This document shows positions 8,424 to 18,524 of a stretch of 64,000 nucleotides of DNA, in pieces. Origin of the DNA: Nostocoides sp. F2B08 (lineage in GTDB: Bacteria; Actinomycetota; Actinomycetes; Actinomycetales; Dermatophilaceae); NCBI RefSeq assembly GCF_009184895.1, contig NZ_WESE01000009.1, positions 62,001 through 126,000 of the forward strand, read 5' to 3'. Numbering within the stretch: position 1 is the stretch's first letter; every line of letters starts with the position of its first letter. The translations under genes were made by a program, and so were the position numbers. Under the pieces are notes generated by a model. That model was not told where the DNA came from. It saw only the letters and a program-made list of their open reading frames with translations, and did no database searches.

Positions 8424-9589
8424 GTCCTGCTCCTGAACAGTCCTCTTCGACGGGCGGGTGCGGTGGTCAGGTCTTCGCCGAAGCGCACACGGATCTCGCG
8501 GTCTGCGAGGTCGGCAAGGGCGACACTGACAGGATGTCGAGGCTCCTCCAATGCAAGTGACACGCCGCGATTCACCGCGGCGGGCACAGCGATTGAGCCC
8601 GGGATCTGAACGCTGATCGGACTGTGGATGGCGCCGACGACGTCGTCCGGGTTCAGGCCGACCTTGGCGTCAGACCGGTTGAGCACGATGATGCGACTCT
8701 CTTTCGGGCTGCCGAGGGCGTCGAGTGTGTCTAGTGCGACGCGGAGGTTCTTGACGGCCGGGATGTCGAGCGTAGCGATCAGGATCAATAGGTCGCTTAC
8801 ATCCACCGCTGCTAGGACGTGCTCGGTGAAAGACGGGGGCGTATCGACGATGATGTAGTCGAAGCTGCCGCGGGCCACCCGAAGAATCTCCGCAACGAGA
8901 GTCGGCGGCAAACGATCCGCATCCCCGGGATCCTGCGGGGCGCAAAGCACGTCGAGGCCGCTTGGATCATGACGTGTGACGAGCGACTCCAAACCCTCGA
9001 GGTCGAGGTGCCCGGTCATCGCTCGCGCTTCGCTGACCGTCCTGGTGGGGGCGAGGTGCAGGCTAATCGCCACATCTCCGAAGGCGAGGTCGAGATCTAC
9101 CAGTAGCGTCCGACGGCCAGCTTTTGCGAGCAACGCAGCCACGTTGGTTGCCAGGGTCGTCTTGCCCACTCCCCCTTTGGCAGAGAAGACTGTGATGACC
9201 TTGCCGAACGATGCGCCACCCGGGCTGACGCCGGCCATCCGAGCGGACAGGTCGCGGCTCCGCCGCAGCGCCTCTACGAGAGCCGACTGGTCATCCGCGG
9301 CAACGACCTCCCGAACGCCCACCCGAAGGGCCTGCGACAGAGTAGTGACATCGAGACGCTGCCGAATGAGAAGGACACCCACGTCAGGCCGTTCGACTCG
9401 TATCTCTTCCGCAAGGCCCATGGCGCTCTCCAGGGAAACGCCGGGCCCGATCACCAGGTGGTCAGCAGCAGCGTTCTCGTGCAGGGCACGAAAGGTCAGA
9501 CTTGCGGAATCGAGCGACATCGCCTGAGACCCGAGAGCAAAGCGGTAGTTCTCGATGCTCCCAGGTGAGGAATCCCAATAGAGGATCAC
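8420..9589 (-). CDS. tadZ: TadZ/CpaE-like MinD/ParA-family ATPase
   Basis: This protein localises the Tad machine at the membrane. The 389-aa protein has an N-terminal receiver-like domain (residues 1-125) without an obvious phosphorylation site, then a P-loop ATPase with a deviant Walker A motif (FSAKGGVGKTTLATN, near residue 135) and the DYIIVDTPPSF Walker B region. The start is GTG at 9589, overlapping the cpaB stop. It is coupled to tadA by an ATGA overlap. Confidence 0.9.
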   Translation of the reverse strand: MILYWDSSPGSIENYRFALGSQAMSLDSASLTFRALHENAAADHLVIGPGVSLESAMGLAEEIRVERPDVGVLLIRQRLDVTTLSQALRVGVREVVAADDQSALVEALRRSRDLSARMAGVSPGGASFGKVITVFSAKGGVGKTTLATNVAALLAKAGRRTLLVDLDLAFGDVAISLHLAPTRTVSEARAMTGHLDLEGLESLVTRHDPSGLDVLCAPQDPGDADRLPPTLVAEILRVARGSFDYIIVDTPPSFTEHVLAAVDVSDLLILIATLDIPAVKNLRVALDTLDALGSPKESRIIVLNRSDAKVGLNPDDVVGAIHSPISVQIPGSIAVPAAVNRGVSLALEEPRHPVSVALADLADREIRVRFGEDLTTAPARRRGLFRSRT

Positions 9590-10377
9590 TGTGGAATCCT
9601 GTCACGTTCTACGTCCCCGAAGTACTGTTCCGCGACCTGCGCGTCCTCACCACGAAGACCGAGGTAAAGCACGTACTGGTTGATTCCGTGCACGAGCTTG
9701 GCCGCATCCCGCGGCGTTACTGCGACTGTCACCAAATAACTAGGGGCCTGGTTCGACGGTTGGTTGCCCTCATCCCCTTCGCCATCGGCCGGACGAAGGG
9801 TCGGGGTGAGGGACTCCTCGCCCATCGCCAGAACTTCAACATCCGGCAACCAGACTGAAGTCTCGCTAAAGCCTAGTTCGTTGAACTGGTCTGCGTCATC
9901 AGTTGTTTCCAGTGACTTGAGTTCATAGGTCGCGAAGATCGTGATCCGGCTCCCCGGAGTCACAAACGTGCCGACGCGCGCGGGATCGGATAACTCAACG
10001 GACACCGCAAGCATGTCGGCCGGGACATTGACTTTCCTGATGCCCTCGGGCGTCTCTCCGAAGGCGGCTGCGAGGACGACTTGGCCAGGAGGAAGATCCG
10101 TGAGCGCAAGGAGAGACGCGGTTGTCCCGTCGATGCTCTCGAGCGCACCTTCTGGCTTTGATGCCGACGGGACCTGTGTCTCGACAATGCGACCGGTGCG
10201 TACCGCCTCCCGCAGGGATAGCCCAGCCGGGACCCGGTCTTGAGACACGTATACGGTCGTCGGGGCCTGCGCTTGCACTGCGCGCTCGTCCGCGTTCGCG
10301 GCGTACAACAGGACAAGCACCGCCCCGATCAGAGCAAGAAGCACTGCGGCGAGGATGGCAATGATGCGCTTACCCAT
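9586..10377 (-). CDS. cpaB: CpaB/RcpC-like Flp pilus assembly protein
   Basis: This 263-aa protein has one N-terminal membrane anchor (IIAILAAVLLALIGAVLVLLY) and a SAF-like domain (VYVSQDRVPAGLSLREAV) followed by the RcpC region with the PADMLAVSVELSDPARVGTFVTPGSRI stretch typical of CpaB. It is expected at the outer face of the membrane as a periplasmic-type linker of the pilus. It precedes tadZ in the operon. Base composition from here to the pilins is visibly less GC-rich than the ATPase genes. Confidence 0.88.
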   Translation of the reverse strand: MGKRIIAILAAVLLALIGAVLVLLYAANADERAVQAQAPTTVYVSQDRVPAGLSLREAVRTGRIVETQVPSASKPEGALESIDGTTASLLALTDLPPGQVVLAAAFGETPEGIRKVNVPADMLAVSVELSDPARVGTFVTPGSRITIFATYELKSLETTDDADQFNELGFSETSVWLPDVEVLAMGEESLTPTLRPADGEGDEGNQPSNQAPSYLVTVAVTPRDAAKLVHGINQYVLYLGLRGEDAQVAEQYFGDVERDRIPQ

Positions 10378-10425
10378 TATTCCTCATTCCAAACATCAGG
10401 GTCGTGGACGTCTAGACGAGGCATT

Positions 10426-11634
10426 CTAGCCAGCCATCTGAATAATGAGTGGGCCGCGTGTCGGTGCAGTCGGATCGATTGATCCAACAGGCAGGATTGG
10501 CGACGTGAACCAGCCCCAAATGCACGTAGCCTTCTTAAGTTGATTGGGCGGGGGATCGAGCATCATGCACATATCATTCTCGGAACTTCCCGGCAGACGG
10601 TCTGGCCTGATGTAGACACCGTAGTCTTTCGAAGGATTCGCTGTTTGCATCTCAGACCAGCCGGCGAAGAAGAACGATGATATCCCCGCCAGTGTGTACG
10701 TTGTACTAGACCCCGTTCCGGACACTCCTGAAAATACCGGAATTAGCACTTCCTTTCCAACCCATTGCTTCATGCCGTCGTTCTTGCATCCTTGGGTAGG
10801 AGCTGCGCCCGAATCACCTGGGGCCGTGCCATTACTCGAGAATACGGCGCGGCAGTCCGAAGTGGCGCCGTCGCTGAGCCAGCCAAAGCCCCCAGGGGTG
10901 TACTTCGTCGGCCCGCAGGCATCACTTGGATTGCCAGTGGCGTGAGCGAGGATGTGCGTCACGTACGGCGAAACTGCGTCAGGGACGGCCGCTGTCGGGG
11001 CAGCGTCCGGCGTCACGTGCGCCGGAGAGTAGGGAGGGCTGGGTGCGAAACTAGTTCCATTCTGAGTGACAGCGTTCCAGTTGCACTGACGAATAGTGAG
11101 TGGAAACGTCGTTCCTGTATCGCCAGGAGGTCCCCACGCCGCACGAGCGCAGGCTTCGACTACTGATCGATCCTGGCCACCGCTGGCTGCGCCAAACAGA
11201 TTGGAGATATAGTCGCCCTCAGCCGATGCGGTACTAGTATGAACTTCGACATACTGCGTGAACCCTGCTGGCACCTCAGGACATACCTCGAGGTTGCTCA
11301 CATCGGGCAGTGGGCAGGAAACGCCGAGTGCCGGCCCGCAGACTTCCGCGTTATGCCCCTCGATATCACTCGCATTATCGTCGATCAGTTGTCCCACGGA
11401 AGCTAGTAATGAATCCTGGGTGCAGGCTGACGGGTTATCGGCGCAGACTCTGGCAGCTGCGAGCGCCCCCGCGTCGGCTCCGTTTTGTAGTTCCCTGCGT
11501 TCCAGCACTGTTCGACCGAAATCGATTGAGAGAGCCAGGAAGCCAAACAGAGCGCCCATCGAGAAGAGAACCACGACTATCGTCGAGACTGCTCCCCGCT
11601 CATGTGCGCGAGGCCAATTGTCAAGGATGATCAT
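10426..11634 (-). CDS. TadG-like pseudopilin/anchor protein
   Basis: This 402-aa protein starts with the Tad minor-pilin pattern: a short basic leader (HERGAVSTIVVVLFSMGALF) and a long hydrophobic helix followed by the conserved stretch DFGRTVLERRELQNGADAGALAAA. The rest is a poorly conserved extracellular domain with several Cys. It begins directly after the tadE stop and ends 48 bases before cpaB. The region is A/T-richer than flanking genes (roughly half GC by eye near 10700), which suggests separate acquisition or relaxed composition. Confidence 0.82.
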   Translation of the reverse strand: MIILDNWPRAHERGAVSTIVVVLFSMGALFGFLALSIDFGRTVLERRELQNGADAGALAAARVCADNPSACTQDSLLASVGQLIDDNASDIEGHNAEVCGPALGVSCPLPDVSNLEVCPEVPAGFTQYVEVHTSTASAEGDYISNLFGAASGGQDRSVVEACARAAWGPPGDTGTTFPLTIRQCNWNAVTQNGTSFAPSPPYSPAHVTPDAAPTAAVPDAVSPYVTHILAHATGNPSDACGPTKYTPGGFGWLSDGATSDCRAVFSSNGTAPGDSGAAPTQGCKNDGMKQWVGKEVLIPVFSGVSGTGSSTTYTLAGISSFFFAGWSEMQTANPSKDYGVYIRPDRLPGSSENDMCMMLDPPPNQLKKATCIWGWFTSPILPVGSIDPTAPTRGPLIIQMAG

Positions 11635-12027
11635 TCAACCCCCACAAGCCATCGCGGCTTCCGCGTAGACGTTTGGACTGGCTAGGGGCACGAACGCATC
11701 GAGCAGTATCCAGGTGAATTCTGAACTTACTGCATACGTAGCGATAGCCCCAGCAGCACAGGGCCCGGCGGACGGAAATGTGAACTGACCCTCAATCGAA
11801 TCGGGGACACTTGCCATGGCACGAGTGGGAGCGTCGGCTGGCATGCCCAACGCAACCATCCTCACACCTTCGCGCGCAGCATTTGAGGCAGTTATGTCGT
11901 AGTAGAGCAAACGCCCGACGTCGATGATCCCGCCGAGAATAATAATCAGGATAGGAAGGAGAATGGCGAACTCGACTGCCGCGGCGCCAGATTCCACTTC
12001 AAATCGTTTTACTTCAGCACGGTACAT
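11635..12027 (-). CDS. TadE-like minor pseudopilin
   Basis: This 130-aa protein has the TadE hallmark: a short leader ending in ESGAAAVEFAILLPILIIILGGIIDVGR, with the processing-site Gly and the conserved Glu at position +5 of the helix, followed by a small globular part with two Cys (PCAAG and ACGG). Its stop codon touches the start codon of the TadG-like gene. It lies seven bases after the small pilin gene. It is expected to be cleaved by a TadV-type peptidase, but no such gene is present in this window. Confidence 0.85.
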   Translation of the reverse strand: MYRAEVKRFEVESGAAAVEFAILLPILIIILGGIIDVGRLLYYDITASNAAREGVRMVALGMPADAPTRAMASVPDSIEGQFTFPSAGPCAAGAIATYAVSSEFTWILLDAFVPLASPNVYAEAAMACGG

Positions 12028-12034
12028 GGCGACT

Positions 12035-12181
12035 TCAGAAAGCAGCTACAGCAGAATTGAACAACGCGACCACACTGTTTCCCAGCGTGGTGACTACTCC
12101 CACGATCACGGCCGCTATCAGGCTGGCCATGATGGCATACTCCACCGCGGTGGCTCCGCCTTCGCCATCCGGACGGCCCAT
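12035..12181 (-). CDS. Second Flp-family pilin, 48 aa
   Basis: This very short gene encodes MGRPDGEGGATAVEYAIMAS and then a hydrophobic helix ending in NSAVAAF. It carries the Flp signature (Gly, then five residues with Glu-Tyr) and the same VEYxIMxxLIAAxI core as the pilin at 12268-12438, so it is a paralogue. The leader before the processing site is only eight or nine residues. The ATG at 12181 is the only nearby start in frame; the Shine-Dalgarno is weak (GGAAAG about 14 bases away), which suggests lower expression. It sits 86 bases downstream of the main pilin and 7 bases upstream of tadE. Confidence 0.82.
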   Translation of the reverse strand: MGRPDGEGGATAVEYAIMASLIAAVIVGVVTTLGNSVVALFNSAVAAF

Positions 12182-12267
12182 GCGGTGAGTGCTCGCTTTC
12201 CGATTGGTCGAAACTATGTCCGAAGTTGCAGCAGCAACCGACGCCGGCGGCTCGCTCTGTGTGAGGG

Positions 12268-12438
12268 TCAGGGGTTGGGCAGGGCGTTCACGACACGCTG
12301 GAAGGCGGCGTTCACCTCGGTGCCCAACGTCGTGACAACCACAACGATGATCGCGGCGATGAGGGCGACCATGATGCCGTACTCGACGGCGGTCGCACCG
12401 CGCTCACGGTTCTGGAACTTGACAAGGGCCTTAAGCAT
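12268..12438 (-). CDS. flp: Flp-family major pilin, 56 aa
   Basis: This is the likely structural subunit of the Tad pilus. The 56-aa prepilin has a basic leader (MLKALVKFQNRERG) then ATAVEYGIMVALIAAIIVVVV, the Flp processing site and Glu-Tyr motif. The ATG at 12438 has a good ribosome site (AAAGGACC). It is the first gene of the Tad operon, as is usual for flp-1, and a possible promoter with a TAAAGT -10 box lies at 12491-12496. Confidence 0.92.
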   Translation of the reverse strand: MLKALVKFQNRERGATAVEYGIMVALIAAIIVVVVTTLGTEVNAAFQRVVNALPNP

Positions 12439-12490
12439 GGTTGGTCCTTTCGACCTGGCAGAGTCGGGTCCGGTTGGCCCGGCAGCACCG

Positions 12491-12496
12491 ACTTTA
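12491..12496 (-). promoter_or_regulatory. Possible -10 box of the pilin/Tad operon
   Basis: TAAAGT on the minus strand fits the actinobacterial TANNNT -10 pattern and lies 53 bases before the flp start codon, leaving a leader with the Shine-Dalgarno. No convincing -35 box was found at 16-18 bases, so this is tentative. Confidence 0.3.
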
Positions 12497-12537
12497 CTTC
12501 CTCTTGAACTCGGGCGAACTACAAGAACGCACACGGA

Positions 12538-13998
12538 TCACCCGTTCGGACGAGTGCCTTGGTGTTGTGGATCACTGTTGCACAGTCGGGGGCTCGCGAG
12601 CAGCACGTAGCCTCGATCGGCAGCGACGACGCACCATCCCTCTTCTTGCTTCAGGAGGTTGGCGAGCGGGTCGCCGTCCTTGACCAGGGCCCGCAAGGCT
12701 CCGCTCCTGGAGACAAAGCCCCTCCACGCCTCACCACCTGCATTCGCCTCCATGAATGCAGCGAACCACTGGATGGCGTACACATCAGCACGACCGTCGA
12801 TCACCGGTTCGACGTTGGGATGCTCAAGAAGCAACCAGCCGCCGAGGGTGTACTCGTTGATGACACCCGTGCCTTCAGGGAGTGAGGCGAGCGAAGAACT
12901 CAGTCCTGTGGGAACCGCGGGTCGGGCAGCCGTCTGCGGCAGAGCGAACGCAAGCAGGAGTGAACCCACGGCTGCTCCGGTCAAGAGCCACCGAAGATCC
13001 CAACGCGCCGAGACAGTCGCCGGGCGTGGGGCGAGCGCTTGAACCGCCTTAGCGGCCAGCGGAGCCACAAGGACAGCGCCCACTGCAATCGTCCTTGCAG
13101 TGACCAAGGCACTAAGCACCCCGCCGGCCATGAGTAGGAGATCGCCCCACGAGAAGGCAAGACGCTTGGTCGCCCACCCGGCAACCACAAGGCCGGCCGA
13201 GGCCAGCACCAGGAGAACCGAGTACTCCGTCAACTCAGGTCGTTGCCACTCGGTCACGTATCGGGTATATGGGGCCATGCCGGCTCCGACCGTGAAGAGT
13301 TCAAGCCCAAGCGGTGTTAGCGCAGAGGCGAAGAACTGCGCGACTGGAATCATGAGCATCCGTGTGTGTTGACGAGTCCACTTGCGTTGGTCACACACGG
13401 TTCCGGCGATCACCGTGAATCCCACGAGTGGGCCAAGGAACCAGAAGCCGTGACTGCACGCCCAGATCCACGCCATTGGCACGAGCCACCAGGGCAACTT
13501 GCCCTGTCGGCTCGCCCAGTCCCACGAGGCGACGGTGATGGATAGGAAGACGAAGCTAAGGACTTGGGGGCGAGGGGAGATGGATCCAGCAGCGGCGGCG
13601 AAAGCGATGAGAGACGCCCCAAGAGCAACGACCGTCCGGCTGTGCAGCCGACAGCTAACAAAGAGAGCGCAGAAGAGAATCAGCGCAAATGTGCCACTCA
13701 GCCACGCAACGCCCGGATAGTCAAAGACCGCATAAGCGCCGAACAGCAGCACCTGCCCAAACCATTCGTGAAGCACCCAGGGTTCTGTCGCATACCGGGA
13801 GAATGTCTCGCTGCCGGCAAAGGAACCCGTTTGGAGGAGGTGGCGTCCTCCAAGGATATGGAAGTATGTGTCAGGATCGCGGACGGGCTGGATAAGGACG
13901 ACTGCCAGCAGGATCGGCACGCCGACTAGGAAACCAACGCCCAGAAGCCGTTCTACGCGGCCAGCATGAGCGGCCTCAGCGGAGCCCACAGTCGGCAT
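12538..13998 (-). CDS. Polytopic membrane protein, GT-C-like
   Basis: This 486-aa protein has about ten hydrophobic segments and an early conserved-looking acidic loop (IQPVRDPDTYFHILGGRHLL, residues 33-52), which resembles the first loop Asp/Glu of GT-C glycosyltransferases. The C-terminal part (INEYTLGGWLLLEHPNVEPVIDGRADVYA) is a soluble domain with a Cys pair near the end. A lipid-linked sugar transferase is one reading, for example for pilin glycosylation given the adjacent flp gene, but the function is not established. It lies 27 bases after ahcY on the same strand, so it may be read from the ahcY promoter. Its composition is lower in GC than the neighbours. Confidence 0.6.
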   Translation of the reverse strand: MPTVGSAEAAHAGRVERLLGVGFLVGVPILLAVVLIQPVRDPDTYFHILGGRHLLQTGSFAGSETFSRYATEPWVLHEWFGQVLLFGAYAVFDYPGVAWLSGTFALILFCALFVSCRLHSRTVVALGASLIAFAAAAGSISPRPQVLSFVFLSITVASWDWASRQGKLPWWLVPMAWIWACSHGFWFLGPLVGFTVIAGTVCDQRKWTRQHTRMLMIPVAQFFASALTPLGLELFTVGAGMAPYTRYVTEWQRPELTEYSVLLVLASAGLVVAGWATKRLAFSWGDLLLMAGGVLSALVTARTIAVGAVLVAPLAAKAVQALAPRPATVSARWDLRWLLTGAAVGSLLLAFALPQTAARPAVPTGLSSSLASLPEGTGVINEYTLGGWLLLEHPNVEPVIDGRADVYAIQWFAAFMEANAGGEAWRGFVSRSGALRALVKDGDPLANLLKQEEGWCVVAADRGYVLLASPRLCNSDPQHQGTRPNG

Positions 13999-14025
13999 CG
14001 ACCGAAGGGTGGCTGCTCAGGCTGG

Positions 14026-15474
<1,449 letters not shown>

Positions 15475-15622
15475 GACGAATCTCCTCAAAGATGAGTTGA
15501 AGGTGGCGGACCCGGCGCGCTCAACTGAGCGGAACGGTTGCGGGGTATCACCCACGCCGGATAGACCCTCAACTCTACCGGCCCGCACGCGAGGCGCCGA
15601 AACCTGCGAAGGGCGCGGCGCA

Positions 15623-15628
15623 TACAGT
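15623..15628 (+). promoter_or_regulatory. -10 box for leaderless YbaK-domain gene
   Basis: TACAGT lies six bases before the ATG at 15635, so transcription would begin at or next to the start codon. There is no Shine-Dalgarno, which fits leaderless initiation, common in actinobacteria. Confidence 0.5.
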
Positions 15629-15634
15629 CGGGTC

Positions 15635-16162
15635 ATGCCTTCTGCGCGCGGAACCCTCGACTGGACCCCGGCCACCGACCGTCCCGAGCTGCTCGCCGTC
15701 CCCGTGCTGGCCGCCATCGGCGGCACCCCGGACGCCCTCGTCGCACCCATCGACCCCGAGCTGGCGGACACGGCCGCGTTCTGCGACGCCTACGACGTCG
15801 CGCCCGAGGCGAGCGCCAACTGCGTCGTCGTGGCGGGACGGCGCGGGGAGGTCACGCGCTACGCGGCGGTCATGGTGCTCGCCACGACCAGAGCCGACAT
15901 CAACAACGTCGTGCGGCGCCGGCTCGACGTCCGCAAGATCTCGTTCGCCCCGCGCGACGACGCCGTGCAGCTCACCGGCATGGAGTTCGGCGGGATCACC
16001 CCCATCGGCCTGCCCGAGGACTGGCCCGTGCTCGTCGACCGCCGAGTCGTCGAGGCCGGTGAGGCGGTCATCGGCTCAGGGCTGCGGCAGAGCAAGATCC
16101 TCGTCACCGGCGAGGGGCTCGCCTCGTTGCCGGGGGCCGAGGTGCTCGACCTGGTGCGTTAG
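15635..16162 (+). CDS. YbaK/EbsC-domain protein (putative aminoacyl-tRNA deacylase)
   Basis: This 175-aa protein has the YbaK/ProX fold signature: an N-terminal hydrophobic region, [35 protein letters not shown] and the conserved [13 protein letters not shown] substrate-binding loop. Family members remove wrongly charged amino acids from tRNA. The start is the ATG at 15635, supported by a TACAGT -10 box six bases upstream (leaderless). It is divergent from ahcY. The exact tRNA substrate cannot be read from sequence. Confidence 0.85.
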   Translation: MPSARGTLDWTPATDRPELLAVPVLAAIGGTPDALVAPIDPELADTAAFCDAYDVAPEASANCVVVAGRRGEVTRYAAVMVLATTRADINNVVRRRLDVRKISFAPRDDAVQLTGMEFGGITPIGLPEDWPVLVDRRVVEAGEAVIGSGLRQSKILVTGEGLASLPGAEVLDLVR

Positions 16163-16240
16163 GCGTGGCGACCAGCGTGTCACCCTGACCGGCCGACCTG
16201 TCGCCGCCACGCGGGTCTCGGGGCACGGTACGGTCGCAGC

Positions 16241-17197
16241 GTGCAGGGCCCGCGGAACCTCCCTCCCATTCCGGGTGAGCGCGTCGACCCGCCCGTCCGG
16301 GATGTGCCAGAGCGTCTGCGTCTCCTGCAGTCTCGTTCGGGGCCAGTCGGTGCGGGTGTCGGCATCGGGATGCGGACCATCACTCGCTTCACGCACTCGC
16401 GCGCCACACTTCTTGCCGCCGGCACGACGTACTACCTGTTCCTCGCGCTGTTCTCCGTCCTGACGCTGGCGTACGGCGTGACGGCTGCGGTGGGGGCCGA
16501 GCAGCTCGCCCGCTATGTCACCGAGGCGCTCACGGAGGCGTTCCCGGGTCTCGTGGGCGGCTCCGGGATCGACCCGGAGGAACTGCGGAGCATCGCGCAG
16601 GCGACCTCGATCATCAGTGCCGTCGCGCTGCTATACGGCGCCACAGGAGCGGTGCTCGCTGCCAGCCGCTCTCTCCATGCGGTCTACGGCGCAGCGAAGA
16701 ACCCGCGAAACTTCGTCAGGGTGCGGCTGTGGGCTCTCGGCTGGTTCCTCGCGCTCGCACCGCTGATCCTGCTGTCGTTCGTCAGCGCCAGCTTCACCAC
16801 TGACCTTGCCGGCAGGCTGCTCGATGCCTTCGACCTTGACTGGGTCGGTCCGAGGCTGCTGCTCACTGCCGGCGCCCTGGTGCTGACGATGGTGCTGAAC
16901 TTCCTTGTCGTCTACCTGATGCTCGGCAGGCTCGGGGGCATCCGACCAGCACGCACACCCCTCCTCGCCGGTGCCGCGGTGGGAGCACTGGCCATCGAGG
17001 TCCTCAAGCAGGTGATGGCCCTTCTCGTGGGCTGGGTCATCGACAGACCTCAGTACGGAGCGCTGGCGGCACCGATCGGCATCATGTTCGTCCTCTACCT
17101 GCAGTCCTCGGCCCTGTATGCGACAGCGTCACTGACAGCCGCACTTGCGGAGACTCGTGGCGCACCCGCAGCGCCTGAGGGGGCACCCGCGAACTGA
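16241..17197 (+). CDS. YihY/BrkB-family inner membrane protein
   Basis: This 318-aa protein has a cytoplasmic N-terminal stretch and six transmembrane segments with the family pattern: RFTHSRATLLAAGTTYYLFLALF near the start, a SLHAVYGAAKNPRNFVRVRLWAL loop, and LLAGAAVGALAIEVLKQV followed by YGALAAPIGIMFVLYLQS. The family is often annotated as virulence factor BrkB or ribonuclease BN, but the ribonuclease label is wrong for this family and the role is unknown. The start is GTG 16241; later internal starts are possible. Confidence 0.85.
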   Translation: MQGPRNLPPIPGERVDPPVRDVPERLRLLQSRSGPVGAGVGIGMRTITRFTHSRATLLAAGTTYYLFLALFSVLTLAYGVTAAVGAEQLARYVTEALTEAFPGLVGGSGIDPEELRSIAQATSIISAVALLYGATGAVLAASRSLHAVYGAAKNPRNFVRVRLWALGWFLALAPLILLSFVSASFTTDLAGRLLDAFDLDWVGPRLLLTAGALVLTMVLNFLVVYLMLGRLGGIRPARTPLLAGAAVGALAIEVLKQVMALLVGWVIDRPQYGALAAPIGIMFVLYLQSSALYATASLTAALAETRGAPAAPEGAPAN

Positions 17198-17234
17198 CCG
17201 CCCCCGCGAGGTGCTCGCCTCGCTGGCTGAGATG

Positions 17235-17261
17235 CTCGACCTCACGCTGTCTGAGGTCGAG
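17235..17261. terminator. Bidirectional hairpin between convergent genes
   Basis: A perfect 10-bp stem (CTCGACCTCA / TGAGGTCGAG) with a 7-base loop lies between the YihY-type gene (+) and the first PxKF secreted-protein gene (-), ending 15 bases before the latter's stop. There is no U-tract, as is common in high-GC actinobacteria. Confidence 0.55.
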
Positions 17262-17276
17262 GACCATCCCTCGCGG

Positions 17277-18350
17277 TCAGCGGAGGACGAAGTCGGCGGT
17301 CAGGGCCGCTCCGTCGGTGGTGGCGACGGTGACCTGGTAGCAGCCCTTGGTCTTGGGTGTCTTCCAGTTCTGCTGGAACCTGCCGTCGGCGTAGCGCAGC
17401 TCGGTCTTGCCGGTCGTTGTGAACTCGACCTCCTCGGCCGGGCTGTCCTCGTCCGGGCAGACGACGGAAGTGACGGTGAAGGACTCGACCACGGCGGGGT
17501 CGGTGATCTCGGTGTCGCCGTCGAAGACGCGGAACTGCAGCGGAACGGTGGAGCCGCCCTTGACGGTGTTGACAACGTCCTTGGCGACCGGGCCGAAGAA
17601 CCCCTCGAACGAGTACTGCTGCAGTGACCCGAGGCAGAGGTTCTTGGCCAGCACGTCGTTGTCGTGGTCGGCGTAGAAGATCCACGCCAGGGTGTCGCTC
17701 AGGACGTTGGAATCTCCGAGAAGTACGAGGGTGCCGGATCCAACCGTCTCCGCCGCGATGAAGGTCGTGCCGGGTGCATCGCCGCCCTCACGCATACGCA
17801 CCAGGCTCTGAGCTGCCCCGTCTACGGTGAGCGAGACTGCCGTTGTCGTCGCGTATCCGACGGACGAGACACCGTCGGTCAACGGAGACGGGTCAATGAG
17901 GGTGGTGAACTGGGGAGGTAAGTCGAGTCTCTGGTTCGTCAGCGACATCGACGCACCTGCTGCTTGGGCAATTTGGTTCATGTTCGTGTTCGCAGCGTCG
18001 AAACCGGGGGGAGAATCTCCCTGGGCAAGGAGGTTGCCGCCTTCGTTGACGAAGGCCACGAAGGCGTCTGTGATCTCGGGGCTGAAGGGAGCCCTGTTGA
18101 GCGGTAGAACGATGCACGCGTACCCCGACAAGTCCTGCGGCAGCGTGGAGTTCGTCTCCACCGGCAGGCCAACCGCTTGCCCGAACCGGGTGTAGCCGTC
18201 GTCGGTGTAGGCGTTGTTGCCTGTGTAGACGAGGATCTTCTCGTCCTCGGCGGCCACGGCTGGCGTTCCCGCCGCGAACGCGAGTGTCCCGGCGATCAGT
18301 CCTGCGATCGCGAGTCGGACTGTTCCTCGATGACGTTGCTGGGTGGCCAT
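17277..18350 (-). CDS. Secreted PxKF-type domain protein, paralogue 1
   Basis: This 357-aa exported protein has a Sec signal peptide (residues 1-33, cut near AVAAEDE), a Rossmann-like DUF4350/ThuA-type domain (about 35-235: VYTGNNAYTDDGY, then LNRAPFSPEITDAFVAFVNEGGNLLA) and a C-terminal beta domain (240-357) with the VNTVKGGSTVPLQFRVFDG signature of PxKF proteins. The function is unknown; the N-terminal fold suggests sugar or ligand binding. It has a close paralogue immediately upstream at 18525-19592, nearly identical over the C-terminal 110 residues and more diverged in the N-terminal domain. The ribosome site is GAGGAG. Confidence 0.78.
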   Translation of the reverse strand: MATQQRHRGTVRLAIAGLIAGTLAFAAGTPAVAAEDEKILVYTGNNAYTDDGYTRFGQAVGLPVETNSTLPQDLSGYACIVLPLNRAPFSPEITDAFVAFVNEGGNLLAQGDSPPGFDAANTNMNQIAQAAGASMSLTNQRLDLPPQFTTLIDPSPLTDGVSSVGYATTTAVSLTVDGAAQSLVRMREGGDAPGTTFIAAETVGSGTLVLLGDSNVLSDTLAWIFYADHDNDVLAKNLCLGSLQQYSFEGFFGPVAKDVVNTVKGGSTVPLQFRVFDGDTEITDPAVVESFTVTSVVCPDEDSPAEEVEFTTTGKTELRYADGRFQQNWKTPKTKGCYQVTVATTDGAALTADFVLR

Positions 18351-18378
18351 GTTTGCTCCTCGGTGTCGTCCTCCGGCC

Positions 18379-18396
18379 GTCGCGCCGTTGCGCGAC
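18379..18396 (-). promoter_or_regulatory. 5' leader hairpin, copy 1
   Basis: GTCGCGC / GCGCGAC with a 4-base loop lies between the putative -10 box and the start codon of the 17277-18350 gene. The equivalent hairpin before the paralogue keeps the stem with changed base pairs (see 19621-19641). Confidence 0.5.
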
Positions 18397-18406
18397 CGGA
18401 TAACCG

Positions 18407-18449
18407 AGGCTATGAAGACTCCACGGCGCCGACATCGGGCATTTGCCCG
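18407..18449 (-). promoter_or_regulatory. Promoter with upstream palindrome, copy 1
   Basis: The palindrome CGGGCATTTGCCCG (18436-18449) is followed on the minus strand by a spacer and a TAGCCT -10-like box (18412-18407). The palindrome would sit just upstream of the -35 position, the usual place of an activator site. The same layout recurs before the paralogous gene at nearly the same distance from the start codon. Confidence 0.5.
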
Positions 18450-18524
18450 TCTTCTTGCCGAGACCGCTGCAACGTCCTCGACTCCGGCCTATGCCCGATG
18501 CCGGCGCACGCTGGTCACTCAGGG

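Noticed and set aside
15475..15634. SAH riboswitch before ahcY
   Set aside because: The leader has a CGCTCAGTTGAGCG hairpin but I could not place the conserved SAH-riboswitch core elements.
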